Source: Chloroflexi bacterium OLB15
GTDB lineage: Bacteria; Chloroflexota; Anaerolineae; Aggregatilineales; Phototrophicaceae
DNA: 40,953 nucleotides
Direction: 5' to 3'
Assembly (NCBI GenBank): GCA_001567085.1
Contig: LMZS01000189.1
Coordinates: 1-40,953 of the forward strand
Below, piece after piece: positions 24,989 through 35,266 of this stretch. The notes under the pieces are model-generated. The model searched no databases, had not been told where the DNA came from, and saw only the letters and a list, made by a program, of their open reading frames with translations. Every line of letters begins with the position of its first letter. Position 1 is the stretch's first letter. A program made the translations under genes and the position numbers.

Positions 24989-25516
24989 ATGGTTGTCCAT
25001 CTCGCCCGCAGTCTTGCAGAGCAGATGATGGCGGAAGCGGAACGGGCAGCGCCGGAAGAAATCTGCGGCGTGCTGCTCGGAAAGCGCGATATCATCACCG
25101 CCGTCGTCCCGATTCCTAATATCGCTGCTTCACGCGCGCGCGCTTTCGTGCTTGAACCAGCCGCCTTGATTCAGGCTTTCGCCCGCGCGGAAGCCGCCGA
25201 ACAGGAAGTGATCGGTTTTTACCACAGCCATCCTAAACACGGCGCGCAGCCTTCGCCTACAGATATTCGCGAGTGGCATTACCCTGATTTGCTCATGATC
25301 ATCGTAGGCGCAGCATCTCGCAAGGTTGCAGCCTGGCAAGTACGCGGCGTTGAAGCCACGCCGGTTGAACTCGTATTCAGCGATACGCCGGCCGCCCCGG
25401 AAATCCCTTTATCAAACGCGGGCAAAATTGCGATTATAGTTTCAGTGGTACTGGCGATTCTCGCGGTGCTGGTCGTATCGTTAACCTTGTTGCCACCCGC
25501 CCCGCCCATTCCGTGA
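24989..25516 (+). CDS. JAMM/MPN+ metalloprotease with C-terminal membrane anchor
   Basis: 175-aa zinc isopeptidase-like protein. Residues 1-125 hold the MPN domain: Glu23/Glu24 in APEEICGVLLG and the full HxHx7SxxD motif (H79, H81, S89, D92) in FYHSHPKHGAQPSPTD. A single transmembrane helix follows (about 136-160), then a short Pro-rich tail. Known bacterial relatives include Mec of mycobacteria, which frees cysteine from the CysO-cysteine adduct, and RadC/Rri1-like proteins. The neighbouring serine-kinase-like gene makes a cysteine-related role attractive but unproven. Confidence 0.85.
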   Translation: MVVHLARSLAEQMMAEAERAAPEEICGVLLGKRDIITAVVPIPNIAASRARAFVLEPAALIQAFARAEAAEQEVIGFYHSHPKHGAQPSPTDIREWHYPDLLMIIVGAASRKVAAWQVRGVEATPVELVFSDTPAAPEIPLSNAGKIAIIVSVVLAILAVLVVSLTLLPPAPPIP

Positions 25517-25523
25517 AGGCCTC

Positions 25524-26345
25524 ATGATCGAAATCAACGCAATCAGCATCATCCTTGTCGCGCTTGCCGGATGGATCGCAGGTGTGATCGTCAATGCTTT
25601 GTCTGACGATTTGCCGCAGCGCGCCAGCCCCAAACTGCCCCATTATTCCGATGGCACGCCGCGTCCGCTAATCGCGTGGTCTGGCATTCTGGCGTTCATT
25701 TTCAATAAACGCGCCAGCGCAAACGGCGCTCGTTTGCGCTGGCGTTACCCGCTCACCGAAATCACAACAATCGTCCTGTTTCTGATGACGCTGTTCACAT
25801 TTCAGGACGACGTGCAAATGACCTTGCCCCAGTTCGTCATTTATCTGCTTTATATGGCGATCTTCATGCTGATCACGGTGATCGATCTTGAACACCGGCT
25901 AATCTTGTTCGTGGTGATCATTCCTTCATGCCTGCTGGCGCTGGCCGATGCCATCCTGATTGACTATGGGCCAGATTTAGGGGAAGCCATTCTGGGCGCG
26001 CTGCTTGGCTTTGGCATTTTCTTCTTGTTATATCTTGGCGGTTTCATCTTCACCGCGCTGCTTTCGTCTATCCGCAACTCAAAAATCGAAGAAGTGGCTT
26101 TCGGTTACGGCGACGTGATGCTGATCACGCTCTCCGGCCTGATCCTGGGCTGGCAGTCGCTGATCATCGCCATGTTTATAACGGTTTTTCTGGGCGCGCT
26201 GGGGGCGATTGTGTATCTGATCGTGCGGCGGCTGGCGGGGCGGCATTACAGCCTGTTCACGCCGCTGCCATACGGGCAGTATATCGTAATTGCAACCATC
26301 CTGATGCTGCTTTTCGCGCCGGAGATTGCGGGCTTACTGCGGTAA
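25524..26345 (+). CDS. prepilin peptidase, A24 type
   Basis: 273-aa membrane aspartic protease with about seven hydrophobic segments. Both catalytic Asp sites are present: D121 in ITVIDLEHRLI and D197 in the GxGD box FGYGDVML. The N-terminal methylase-like part contains RYPLTEITT but lacks the CxxC pairs of classic PilD, so methylation ability is uncertain. It begins seven bases after the JAMM gene. No pilin or assembly genes are in the window. Confidence 0.88.
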   Translation: MIEINAISIILVALAGWIAGVIVNALSDDLPQRASPKLPHYSDGTPRPLIAWSGILAFIFNKRASANGARLRWRYPLTEITTIVLFLMTLFTFQDDVQMTLPQFVIYLLYMAIFMLITVIDLEHRLILFVVIIPSCLLALADAILIDYGPDLGEAILGALLGFGIFFLLYLGGFIFTALLSSIRNSKIEEVAFGYGDVMLITLSGLILGWQSLIIAMFITVFLGALGAIVYLIVRRLAGRHYSLFTPLPYGQYIVIATILMLLFAPEIAGLLR

Positions 26346-26361
26346 ACCAACCTGTTCAGGA

Positions 26362-26379
26362 AATAACAACGGGGTTATT
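26362..26379. terminator. weak hairpin between convergent prepilin peptidase and mnmA
   Basis: AATAAC (26362-26367) and GTTATT (26374-26379), 6-base loop, no T-run. Weak candidate only. Confidence 0.2.
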
Positions 26380-26393
26380 CACGGCGCCAGTAT

Positions 26394-27485
26394 TTACAGC
26401 GCTGGCTTCTCTATTATGCCGCCGCCTAAGCACACATCACCATCATAAACCACCGCGCCTTGACCGGGCGTAATATCGCGCAGCGGCGACTCAAAAGTGA
26501 CCTGCATGCGCTGATCGTCATAAGCGCAGATGCTCGCTTTTGCGGGGCGCGCCTTGTAGCGAATCTTCACCTCAGCCTCAAACCTATCGCCCGGAGCTTC
26601 ACCCGCGATCCAGTTCACCCGCCGCGCGGTAAGCGTTCTGCTGCCCAGTTCCTCAGCCGTGCCCACCACCAGCGCGTTAGCCGCAGGGTTCAGCGCGATC
26701 ACATACATTGGCTCAGGCGCAAACACGCCCAGCCCCTTACGCTGGCCGATAGTGTAATTTGCCAGCCCTTGATGCTCGCCTATAACCGCGCCATCACTTC
26801 GCACAATCGGCCCGGCGGCCATCATTTCCGGCGCATTTTCACGTAAAAAGCGGCGGTAATCGCCATCACCCAAAAAGCACAAATCCTGACTATCATGCTT
26901 GCTGGCTGTCGGCAAGCCAAACTTCTGCGCTAAGGCGCGGACTTCTGGTTTGGTGTATTCGCCAACTGGAAACATAGCATGGGCAAGCTGTTCCTGCCCC
27001 ATCACGCTGAGCACATAACTCTGATCTTTAGCGTCGTCCAGCCCCTTCTTGAGCAGAAATTTACCACCATCGCCCTGATGAATACGCGCATAATGCCCGG
27101 TTGCCAGATAATCTGCATCCAGCGCCAGCGCGTTCTGCTGTAAAAAGTCAAACCGAATGTGGCGGTTGCACTCCAAACACGGGTTCGGCGTGATGCCTTC
27201 GCGATGCGCATCAATGAAATACTGCACGACCGTTTTACGGAATACCGACTTGGTATCCAGCACATAAAACGGGATTTTAAGCTGATCGGCAATGCGGCGG
27301 GCGTCGCTCATCTGATCGGGCGTGCAGCAGCGATTATGCGCCCCTCCGGAGACTGTTTCTTCAGACCACAGGCGCATCATCATGCCAACGACATCATAGC
27401 CCTGCTCCACCATCAGCGCGGCAGCTACCGAGCTATCTACCCCGCCGCTCATGGCGACGACAACACGCGGCTTTGTGTTACTCAC
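26394..27485 (-). CDS. mnmA: tRNA-specific 2-thiouridylase
   Basis: 363-aa PP-loop enzyme that adds sulfur to U34 of Lys/Glu/Gln tRNAs using persulfide sulfur from a cysteine desulfurase. PP-loop SGGVDSS (13-19), LECNRHIRF with catalytic Cys106, HYARI, and SQDLCFLGDGDYRRF with Cys203 are all present, as is KGLGVFAPEP. The start is GTG 27485; the next ATG lies inside the PP-loop. It follows the cysteine desulfurase by 46 bases, with a perfect palindrome between. Confidence 0.95.
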   Translation of the reverse strand: MSNTKPRVVVAMSGGVDSSVAAALMVEQGYDVVGMMMRLWSEETVSGGAHNRCCTPDQMSDARRIADQLKIPFYVLDTKSVFRKTVVQYFIDAHREGITPNPCLECNRHIRFDFLQQNALALDADYLATGHYARIHQGDGGKFLLKKGLDDAKDQSYVLSVMGQEQLAHAMFPVGEYTKPEVRALAQKFGLPTASKHDSQDLCFLGDGDYRRFLRENAPEMMAAGPIVRSDGAVIGEHQGLANYTIGQRKGLGVFAPEPMYVIALNPAANALVVGTAEELGSRTLTARRVNWIAGEAPGDRFEAEVKIRYKARPAKASICAYDDQRMQVTFESPLRDITPGQGAVVYDGDVCLGGGIIEKPAL

Positions 27486-27504
27486 AATTCATTTCTTTCT
27501 CGCA

Positions 27505-27522
27505 GGCAGTTCATGAACTGCC
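27505..27522. repeat. 18-bp perfect palindrome between cysteine desulfurase and mnmA
   Basis: GGCAGTTCA joined directly to TGAACTGCC. In RNA it could form a 7-bp stem with CATG loop; in DNA it could be a dimer binding site. No T-run on the transcribed strand. Confidence 0.6.
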
Positions 27523-27531
27523 CATTCCAAC

Positions 27532-28728
27532 TTACCTGTAGTTCTGGCGCAGGCGATATAGCTTTTCAACGATCTGCGCCAGCACCGATACCGAATATTC
27601 GATGTCTGTTTCCGTCGTATCCTTACCGATAGTGAGCCGCAAACTGCCGAATGCCGTCTCATACGGAACGCCCATCGCCAGCAGCACGCTCGAAGGCTCC
27701 GGATTGCCAGTTTTGCACGCAGATGCGCTGCTCGCCGCCAGTCCTTTCATATCCAGATGCATGATCAGCGTATTGCCATCCAAACCATCAAGCAGAAAGC
27801 TGGCATGACCCGGCAGCCGTTGTTCAGAATGGCCTGTTAGCCGGGCATTCGGCACCAACCGCAGCACCTCATCAATAAGCTGGTCGCGCAGGCTGCGGTA
27901 ATGCGCTGTTCGTTCGTCAAACTCGTCATAAGCCAGTTGCAGCGCTTTTGCCAGCCCCACAACGCCGGGCGTATTCACGGTTCCCGCGCGCTGCCCTTCC
28001 TCATGGCTGCCCCCCGTTTGGCTGGGCGTTAAGCGAATGCCATCGCGCACGTACAACGCCCCCACACCTTTCGGCCCATAAAACTTGTGCGCGGAAAGGC
28101 TAAGCATATCCACACCCAACGCCTGTACATCCAGCGGCAGTTGGCCTGCGGCCTGCACCGCATCGGTATGCATTAAAACGCCCCGCGCTTTCGCCTGTGC
28201 TGCAAGCGCTGAAATTGGCTGAATAGTGCCAACTTCGTTATTGGCGGCCATCACACTCACAAGCGCCGTATTCGGTTGCAAGGCAGGAATGAGCGTTTCA
28301 GGGTCTACAACAGCTTCTTGCGAAACGGGCAGCAGCGTGTACTCAATCCCGTTGGTGCTTGCCATCTGCTCAAGCGTTTTCAGTACGGCGCTGTGCTCAA
28401 TCGCCGAAGAAACGATATGCTTGGCGGAATCGCCTTTTTCTGACAGCGTCACGCCGCGAATTGCCAGGTTTACGCTTTCGGTGCCGCCGCTTGTAAATAC
28501 GATCTCCGAAGGTTTGCAATTCAGGATACGGGCAACTGTTTCCCGCGCATCTTCTACTGCCTGCTCAGCGCGCCGCCCCGGTCTGTGGCCGGAATGAGCG
28601 TTGCCATAGATTTCGGTAAAATAAGGCAGCATTGCCTCAACCACCCTGGGATCCGTTGGGGTTGTGGCGGCATAATCCAGATATACGCTTTGGGTCGCGT
28701 TAGCGCTCGCCATTCCATAATTTCGCAT
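27532..28728 (-). CDS. cysteine desulfurase (IscS/NifS family)
   Basis: 398-aa PLP enzyme that takes sulfur from cysteine as persulfide. Seen: VYLDYAATTPTDPRV, FTSGGTESVNLAI, EHSAVL, NNEVGTIQPI, PLP-lysine K215 in SAHKFYGPKG, and active Cys338 in SSASACKTGNPEPSSVL. The start may be ATG 28728 or 28713; neither has a strong ribosome binding site. The adjacent mnmA is a natural sulfur acceptor. Confidence 0.94.
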   Translation of the reverse strand: MRNYGMASANATQSVYLDYAATTPTDPRVVEAMLPYFTEIYGNAHSGHRPGRRAEQAVEDARETVARILNCKPSEIVFTSGGTESVNLAIRGVTLSEKGDSAKHIVSSAIEHSAVLKTLEQMASTNGIEYTLLPVSQEAVVDPETLIPALQPNTALVSVMAANNEVGTIQPISALAAQAKARGVLMHTDAVQAAGQLPLDVQALGVDMLSLSAHKFYGPKGVGALYVRDGIRLTPSQTGGSHEEGQRAGTVNTPGVVGLAKALQLAYDEFDERTAHYRSLRDQLIDEVLRLVPNARLTGHSEQRLPGHASFLLDGLDGNTLIMHLDMKGLAASSASACKTGNPEPSSVLLAMGVPYETAFGSLRLTIGKDTTETDIEYSVSVLAQIVEKLYRLRQNYR

Positions 28729-28774
28729 ATTTGTCGAAAACTTCGTTCATTTTACCCGAACAGTGTCGAATTAA

Positions 28775-30190
<1,416 letters not shown>

Positions 30191-30209
30191 CGACCATAAG
30201 AGGCAGAAA

Positions 30210-31700
30210 TTGATCGGACAAAGCGCCAAACGCACGAAAATCGTCGCCACGCTCGGGCCTAGCTCGCGGGATGAATCGACCATTCGCCAGATGATACGCG
30301 CGGGGATGGACGTTGCGCGCATTAATTTTTCTCACGGTAAGCAGGAAGAACACGGAGCAACTATCGCCGCCGTTCGCCAGATTGCCAAAGAAGAAGGTGC
30401 CGTCGTCGCCATCATGTGCGATATTCAAGGCCCCAAAATACGCATCGGCAAAATCGCCAGCGGAATTATCAATCTGGCGATTGGCGATAAAGTGACCCTG
30501 ACGCTGGATGAAGCCAACGGGGAAAACAACATCATCACGCTGCCCCATCCTGAGTTCATGCGCGATATTAAAGTTGGAACGCGCCTGCTGCTGGATGATG
30601 GCAAGCTGGAATTTGAAGTAAAATCCACGCTTCCCCGCACCTTAATTTGCGAAGTGACCGTTGGCGGCCCGCTTAGCTCTAACAAGGGCATTTCCGCGCC
30701 GAATGCAAAGCTGACGCTATCCGCGATCACCGAGAAAGATCGCAGCGATATCGAATACGCGCTGTCGCAGAAAACCGATTACATTGCGATGTCGTTTGTG
30801 CGCTCGCCCAGCGATCTTCAAGAGATGCGCTGGTTGATTCGTCATTCCGGCGGCGCGGCATCCATCATCGCCAAGATTGAAATGCACGAAGCATTGGAAA
30901 ACATTGAAGCGATTATTGATGCATCAGACGGCATCATGGTTGCGCGTGGCGATCTGGGCGTGGAAATTTCGGTTGAAGAAGTGCCGTTCCACCAGAAGAA
31001 AATCATCCGGCTGTGTAATGAGGCTGCTAAGCCTGTGATCACCGCCACCCAGATGCTCAATTCGATGGAGCACGCCCCGCGCCCCACCCGCGCAGAAGCC
31101 TCAGACGTATATAATGCAATCCTTGACGGCACCGACGCGGTGATGCTCAGCAATGAAACTGCCGCTGGCGATTACCCTGTACGCGCCGTTGAAACGATGG
31201 TGAACATTGCCACTATCGCTGAACGCAATCTGTCGCAGTTTCAAGACGGCACAGCGGCGATCATCAAACTTCCGAAAATAACCGAAAACCGTGAGGCGAT
31301 CTCGGATGCTGTAGCCCTGGCGACCTGGCGAGTTGCCGACGCGCTGAACTGCAAGGCAATTATCACCGCGACCATGAGCGGTTATACCACGCGGCAGGTG
31401 GCGCGCGTTCGCCCCAAAACCCCGATCATCTGCGTGACGCCAAGCGAAACGACCTATAAGCGAACCGCTTTGCTATGGGGATCGTATCCCTTACTCGTCT
31501 CTGAAACATTCAATTCGGTTGATGAAATGGTGCGGATAGTGGTGAATGCCAGCTATAAGGCAAAGCTAGTGGACATCGGCGATAGCATCGTGATCATCGC
31601 TGGTGTTCCCTTCGGTATCGCCGGGCAAACCAATTTTCTGAAGCTGCATATCGTTGGCGAATCTGGCGAGCTAGAGATGCCGAGCGTCAGCAAGACGTAA
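30210..31700 (+). CDS. pyk: pyruvate kinase
   Basis: 496-aa enzyme converting PEP and ADP to pyruvate and ATP. Seen: KRTKIVATLGPSSRDESTIR, RINFSHG, CDIQGPKIRIG, IAKIEMHEALENIEAI with the catalytic Lys, MVARGDLGVEISVEEVP, and KPVITATQMLNSM, then the C-terminal allosteric-type domain. The start is TTG 30210 with AAGAGG a few bases upstream; the longer frame back to 30090 would overlap eno. It ends at a strong terminator. Confidence 0.96.
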   Translation: MIGQSAKRTKIVATLGPSSRDESTIRQMIRAGMDVARINFSHGKQEEHGATIAAVRQIAKEEGAVVAIMCDIQGPKIRIGKIASGIINLAIGDKVTLTLDEANGENNIITLPHPEFMRDIKVGTRLLLDDGKLEFEVKSTLPRTLICEVTVGGPLSSNKGISAPNAKLTLSAITEKDRSDIEYALSQKTDYIAMSFVRSPSDLQEMRWLIRHSGGAASIIAKIEMHEALENIEAIIDASDGIMVARGDLGVEISVEEVPFHQKKIIRLCNEAAKPVITATQMLNSMEHAPRPTRAEASDVYNAILDGTDAVMLSNETAAGDYPVRAVETMVNIATIAERNLSQFQDGTAAIIKLPKITENREAISDAVALATWRVADALNCKAIITATMSGYTTRQVARVRPKTPIICVTPSETTYKRTALLWGSYPLLVSETFNSVDEMVRIVVNASYKAKLVDIGDSIVIIAGVPFGIAGQTNFLKLHIVGESGELEMPSVSKT

Positions 31701-31730
31701 CCCGCTGTTGCAGTCAAAATCAGTTATCGA

Positions 31731-31777
31731 AACGCCCGCCTGTACTCTGGACTATCCAGAACGCGGCGGGCGTTTTT
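31731..31777 (+). terminator. strong terminator after eno-pyk
   Basis: AACGCCCGCC (31731-31740) pairs perfectly with GGCGGGCGTT (31765-31774), with an inner TCTGG/CCAGA stem, then TTTTTATTTT. Confidence 0.9.
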
Positions 31778-31850
31778 ATTTTCTAAAGTTAAGCCAACGG
31801 CTCAAGCCCTATTCACCTGGCGAAAGCGCCATAATTAGCAGGCATCTCGC

Positions 31851-32435
31851 CTACGGGCTATCTTCGCCCTCAACAAATTCAAGCCGTTCCTCGCGCCGCC
31901 GCGTTTGCCTTGAGCGCGATTCATACTCTGGCGCAGCAGTGTACTGCTGCGCGGCGGCGGGTCGCGCATGGGTGCTTGAAGCCGTCTGACGATCCCCGTT
32001 ATAGACCTGCGCGGGCGTGGTGCAGTGTGGGCAAATATCCCACGCCAGATCGAGCATTTTCCCGCAGCGCGTGCAAGGCTTCTTCAACCGGGTATGGCAA
32101 TAGGGGCAAGCCTGCCAGTCTTCCTGAACCCGCTGGCGGCAGCCGGGGCAAACTGGCTTATCTTCAATTTCTTGAAGCAGCGCCTCTTCTTCAAGCGAGC
32201 GTTCGTAAGCCTCAGCCAGCGTTTCTTTGGGGCGTAAAAATAGATACAGCAAAAATCCCGGTAGTGTCAGCGCCGCAACCATCACCGTAGCCAGAATTTG
32301 CGCAAGGGTATCACGGGAGCGCGCGCGCATATCGCGGAACGTCCACACCACCATACCCGCCCAGAAAGCGACAGCGATTAGCCCCCCATATACAAGGCCG
32401 ACGGTAAGCAGCGTGTTTAGCTGTTCATTATTCAT
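31851..32435 (-). CDS. membrane protein with double zinc ribbon
   Basis: 194-aa protein. Two transmembrane helices (about 9-33 and 45-67) are followed by a short helix and four CxxC-type pairs (CPGC, CPYC, CTRC, CPHC) that form two zinc ribbons (about 95-140). The tail is polar and Arg/Glu rich. Such ribbon-tailed membrane proteins are common and of unknown function. It lies 86 bases after the upstream FecR-like gene on the same strand. Confidence 0.75.
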   Translation of the reverse strand: MNNEQLNTLLTVGLVYGGLIAVAFWAGMVVWTFRDMRARSRDTLAQILATVMVAALTLPGFLLYLFLRPKETLAEAYERSLEEEALLQEIEDKPVCPGCRQRVQEDWQACPYCHTRLKKPCTRCGKMLDLAWDICPHCTTPAQVYNGDRQTASSTHARPAAAQQYTAAPEYESRSRQTRRREERLEFVEGEDSP

Positions 32436-32449
32436 CTACTACCCCAATG

Positions 32450-32469
32450 CCGCCCAGTAGGGGCGGTTT
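32450..32469. repeat. GC-rich hairpin between FecR-like gene and zinc-ribbon gene
   Basis: CCGCCC (32450-32455), 5-base loop, GGGCGG (32461-32466). A TTTG follows on the plus strand only. May limit readthrough. Confidence 0.35.
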
Positions 32470-32521
32470 GTTGAATTGCCTGTGCAGTCAGTATAGCAAA
32501 GCCCTTCGCAGACGCGCAAAA

Positions 32522-33883
32522 TCACTGAACGGGCGCGGCAGCAGGCGGGGCGGGATCAACTCCCCCTGCATGCAAAGAAACATCGTCTACAAACACATCA
32601 TATTCATGGCCGGATGCGTAAAAACGAATGTTCAGAATTGACGCAGGGTGTAAATCGGCAGGAATTAGCGAAAACAGATTATCGCTCTGATAAGTAAACC
32701 ATGTGCCTGCATTGACCGCTTCGTGTTCAATCGGGCAGGTATCGCAGCGCCCCGGATAGTTGTAGGCCGGATCGCGCCGCGCATAAAACCCGTGATACCA
32801 GATCGCCGCTGGCTGCCCGTTCACTGGGATATAGTCCACACGCAGCATCAGCGGGCATTCGCTGCCCACCTGCCCGCATAAGCTCAAGGATTGGTTATCA
32901 ATCCTGAAACCTGCCCGCAAAAATAGCGCGCTATACGGTGTTACATCCACCCCACCCGCGCCAAAGGTCAAGACGCAGCCAGTTTCGCCGTGGGATTGGG
33001 CGCCGCCGCCGCGAACAAAACGCACCGTACTGCGCCCGTTCTCTTCGCTGAACACGAACGAGCCTGTAGTCTGTGGGTCTTCCTGCGTGTTAAAGCAGCC
33101 CAATGCCGGCGAGCTTTCCGATGGCATATTTCCGGCAGCCGCCATGGCAAACAAGTCCTTTCCGTCAGAGCTGGCAAGGTTCACAAGGCCGGGCAACAGC
33201 AAAAATTGATCGTTTACAGGGTAGTACAATCCCCGCTGCCCTGCCCCAACGGACTGTGTATCCCCAGATTGCGCCGAGATGATTTCAGCATTACCCGACT
33301 CATTCAACACCCGAACCTGCTGCGGGGTCATTTGCACCGAAAATTGCCCGGCATCATCCAGATATACCCGCGTGCCATCATCGGCAGTGAAGCGTATGCT
33401 GATCTCGCGCTCTGATTCAGGGATAAATACATCCACTGTCCCCGAAACATGATCGAGAGCAATTTCATTCCCGCGCGCGCTCCACTCAAAGCGTGGGCGT
33501 GCCATTTGATCAATATCAAGCGAGGTGTTGCTAAACAAAGTGATGCTCGCAAGCAGCGCTTCAGGCTGTAGGGGATCGGTGAATGAGATCGTGGCCTGTG
33601 CAACATTATCAGTTGAGACCACCGAATTATTCGTGATCAGGCTTTGCGATCTAACAAATGTCTCGTTCAAATCAGTGGTAGTGAGGCCAGCAGTACCCCG
33701 TCCAACAGATAGGACAGCGTTAATGGGGATCGTAGAGTCGAATAGAAAATAATGCAGCCCCAATACTGAGGCAGCACATATCACGCAAAAAATAATAAAA
33801 GCAACGATCATCACCAACCACGCAAGTTTTGACTGTAAACTTTCCTGCCGGATTGGTAATGCAGGTTTAGCCGCTGCCGTCAC
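32522..33883 (-). CDS. membrane-anchored protein with FecR-like and jelly-roll-like domains
   Basis: 453-aa protein. A short cytoplasmic N-terminus precedes one transmembrane helix (about 22-48, LVMIVAFIIFCVICAASVLGL). The external part has a FecR-like section (VDVFIPESEREISIRF, TRVYLDDAGQFSVQMTPQQV, SVGAGQRGLYY; about 145-245). A C-terminal beta domain (about 275-440) with several Cys ends in YDVFVDDVSLHAGG, like carbohydrate-binding jelly rolls. FecR-like domains are known in anti-sigma and signalling proteins, but no sigma factor gene is next to it. Function unknown. Confidence 0.65.
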   Translation of the reverse strand: MTAAAKPALPIRQESLQSKLAWLVMIVAFIIFCVICAASVLGLHYFLFDSTIPINAVLSVGRGTAGLTTTDLNETFVRSQSLITNNSVVSTDNVAQATISFTDPLQPEALLASITLFSNTSLDIDQMARPRFEWSARGNEIALDHVSGTVDVFIPESEREISIRFTADDGTRVYLDDAGQFSVQMTPQQVRVLNESGNAEIISAQSGDTQSVGAGQRGLYYPVNDQFLLLPGLVNLASSDGKDLFAMAAAGNMPSESSPALGCFNTQEDPQTTGSFVFSEENGRSTVRFVRGGGAQSHGETGCVLTFGAGGVDVTPYSALFLRAGFRIDNQSLSLCGQVGSECPLMLRVDYIPVNGQPAAIWYHGFYARRDPAYNYPGRCDTCPIEHEAVNAGTWFTYQSDNLFSLIPADLHPASILNIRFYASGHEYDVFVDDVSLHAGGVDPAPPAAAPVQ

Positions 33884-33942
33884 TTGAAAACCTCGTTAGC
33901 AAAAGCCCAGCCAGCAAAATTATAGCACAGCGCGGGCATGCC

Positions 33943-33971
33943 TCGACGCGACTTAGCCCGTTTTGTATAAT
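33943..33971 (+). promoter_or_regulatory. promoter of the yebC-ruvC-ruvA unit
   Basis: TCGACG (33943-33948, 4/6), 17-base spacer, TATAAT (33966-33971), about 40 bases before the yebC ATG. Confidence 0.65.
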
Positions 33972-34010
33972 CAGCCTACACAGTGTGGAAAGTAATACCG
34001 GAGCAAACGC

Positions 34011-34760
34011 ATGTCTGGTCACAGCAAATGGGCAACTATTAAGCGGAAAAAAGGCGCTGAAGATGCCAAACGCGGCAAGATTTTCACCCGTCTGGCAAAA
34101 GATATCGCGCAGGCGGCTAAAGAAGGTGGCGGCGATGAAAATTCAAACCCCAAACTGAAGCTGGCAATTGCGAAAGCCAAAGCTGAAAACATGCCCAAAG
34201 ACAATATTGAGCGGGCGGTTCTGCGTGGCACAGGCAAACTTGAAGGCATCGAGCTTGAGGAAAAGGTATATGAAGGGTACGGCCTTGACGGGGTCGCCTT
34301 CCTGATCGATACCCTGACCGACAATTCAAACCGCACGCTGGCTGAATTAAAGCGCGTGTTTAACCGCGCAGGCGCAAGCTTAGCCGCCGCGGGTTCGGTC
34401 ATGTGGCAGTTCGAGCAAATTGGCTTCATCACCCTCGCAGGTGATGTTGATTTCGATGAAGTATTCATGGTCGCCGCTGAAGCAGGCGCCAACGATGTCG
34501 TCAATGAAGATGGCACAATCATCGTATACACGCCGCGCGAATTGTTTGGCGCTGTTGAAGAGGCGCTGCGTAAAGCTGATTATGAAATTGATGAGGCTGA
34601 ATTACGCTGGGAAGCCAAAAACCTCGCCGATGTGCCGCTGGATAAAGCGGTGCAGAACATGAAACTGATGAGCGATCTGGAAGAATTGGACGACATTCAG
34701 GCGGTGGCTTCCAACTTGAATATCACGGATGATGTTGTCGCCGCATTTGAAACTGCCTGA
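34011..34760 (+). CDS. yebC: YebC/PmpR family protein
   Basis: 249-aa protein starting MSGHSKWATIKRKKGAEDAK, the family hallmark, with NPKLKLAIAKAKAENMPKDNI and YEGYGLDGVAFLIDTLTDN. Members are described as DNA-binding regulators (often near ruv genes) and as ribosome-associated factors relieving proline-stretch pausing. The stop overlaps the ruvC ATG by one base, the widespread yebC-ruvC arrangement. Confidence 0.95.
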   Translation: MSGHSKWATIKRKKGAEDAKRGKIFTRLAKDIAQAAKEGGGDENSNPKLKLAIAKAKAENMPKDNIERAVLRGTGKLEGIELEEKVYEGYGLDGVAFLIDTLTDNSNRTLAELKRVFNRAGASLAAAGSVMWQFEQIGFITLAGDVDFDEVFMVAAEAGANDVVNEDGTIIVYTPRELFGAVEEALRKADYEIDEAELRWEAKNLADVPLDKAVQNMKLMSDLEELDDIQAVASNLNITDDVVAAFETA

Positions 34761-35251
34761 TGCTCACCTTAGGCATTGACCCCGGCACCGCAACGGTCGG
34801 CTATGGTCTTGTGCGTGAACATTCGGATGGGGTGCTTGAAGCCGTCAAATATGGCGTAATTACCACCTCGCCAGCCTTTCCTATGCATGAGCGACTGGTC
34901 ATAATTTACGATACGCTGACGGAAATTATCGAAACCTTCCAGCCAGATCAAGCAGCGATTGAAGAAATGTTCTTTGGCAAGAACGTGACAACGGCCATTA
35001 CGGTCGCGCAAGGTCGCGGCACCATCCTGTTAACGCTGGCGCGGGCAAAGCTGCCTATTCACGAATACAAACCGAATTTCATCAAGCAGTCAATTTCAGG
35101 ATACGGCGGCGCTAAAAAGCCGCAAATGCAAGAAATGGTTCGTATGCTGCTCAATCTCGATACCATCCCCAAACCAGATGATGCGGCCGATGCGCTGGCT
35201 GTCGCCATCACTGATTTGCACAACTCGCGCTACGCATCGCTGTTAGACTGA
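34760..35251 (+). CDS. ruvC: Holliday junction resolvase RuvC
   Basis: 163-aa RNase-H-fold endonuclease that cleaves Holliday junctions. Catalytic acids: Asp7 in LGIDPGTATVGYG, Glu68 or 69 in AAIEEMFFGKN, and Asp141/Asp144 in DDAADALAVAI. YGGAKKPQMQEMV is typical of the DNA-contact region. ruvA follows after 15 bases. Confidence 0.96.
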   Translation: MLTLGIDPGTATVGYGLVREHSDGVLEAVKYGVITTSPAFPMHERLVIIYDTLTEIIETFQPDQAAIEEMFFGKNVTTAITVAQGRGTILLTLARAKLPIHEYKPNFIKQSISGYGGAKKPQMQEMVRMLLNLDTIPKPDDAADALAVAITDLHNSRYASLLD

Positions 35252-35266
35252 ATACAGGGTGAACGC

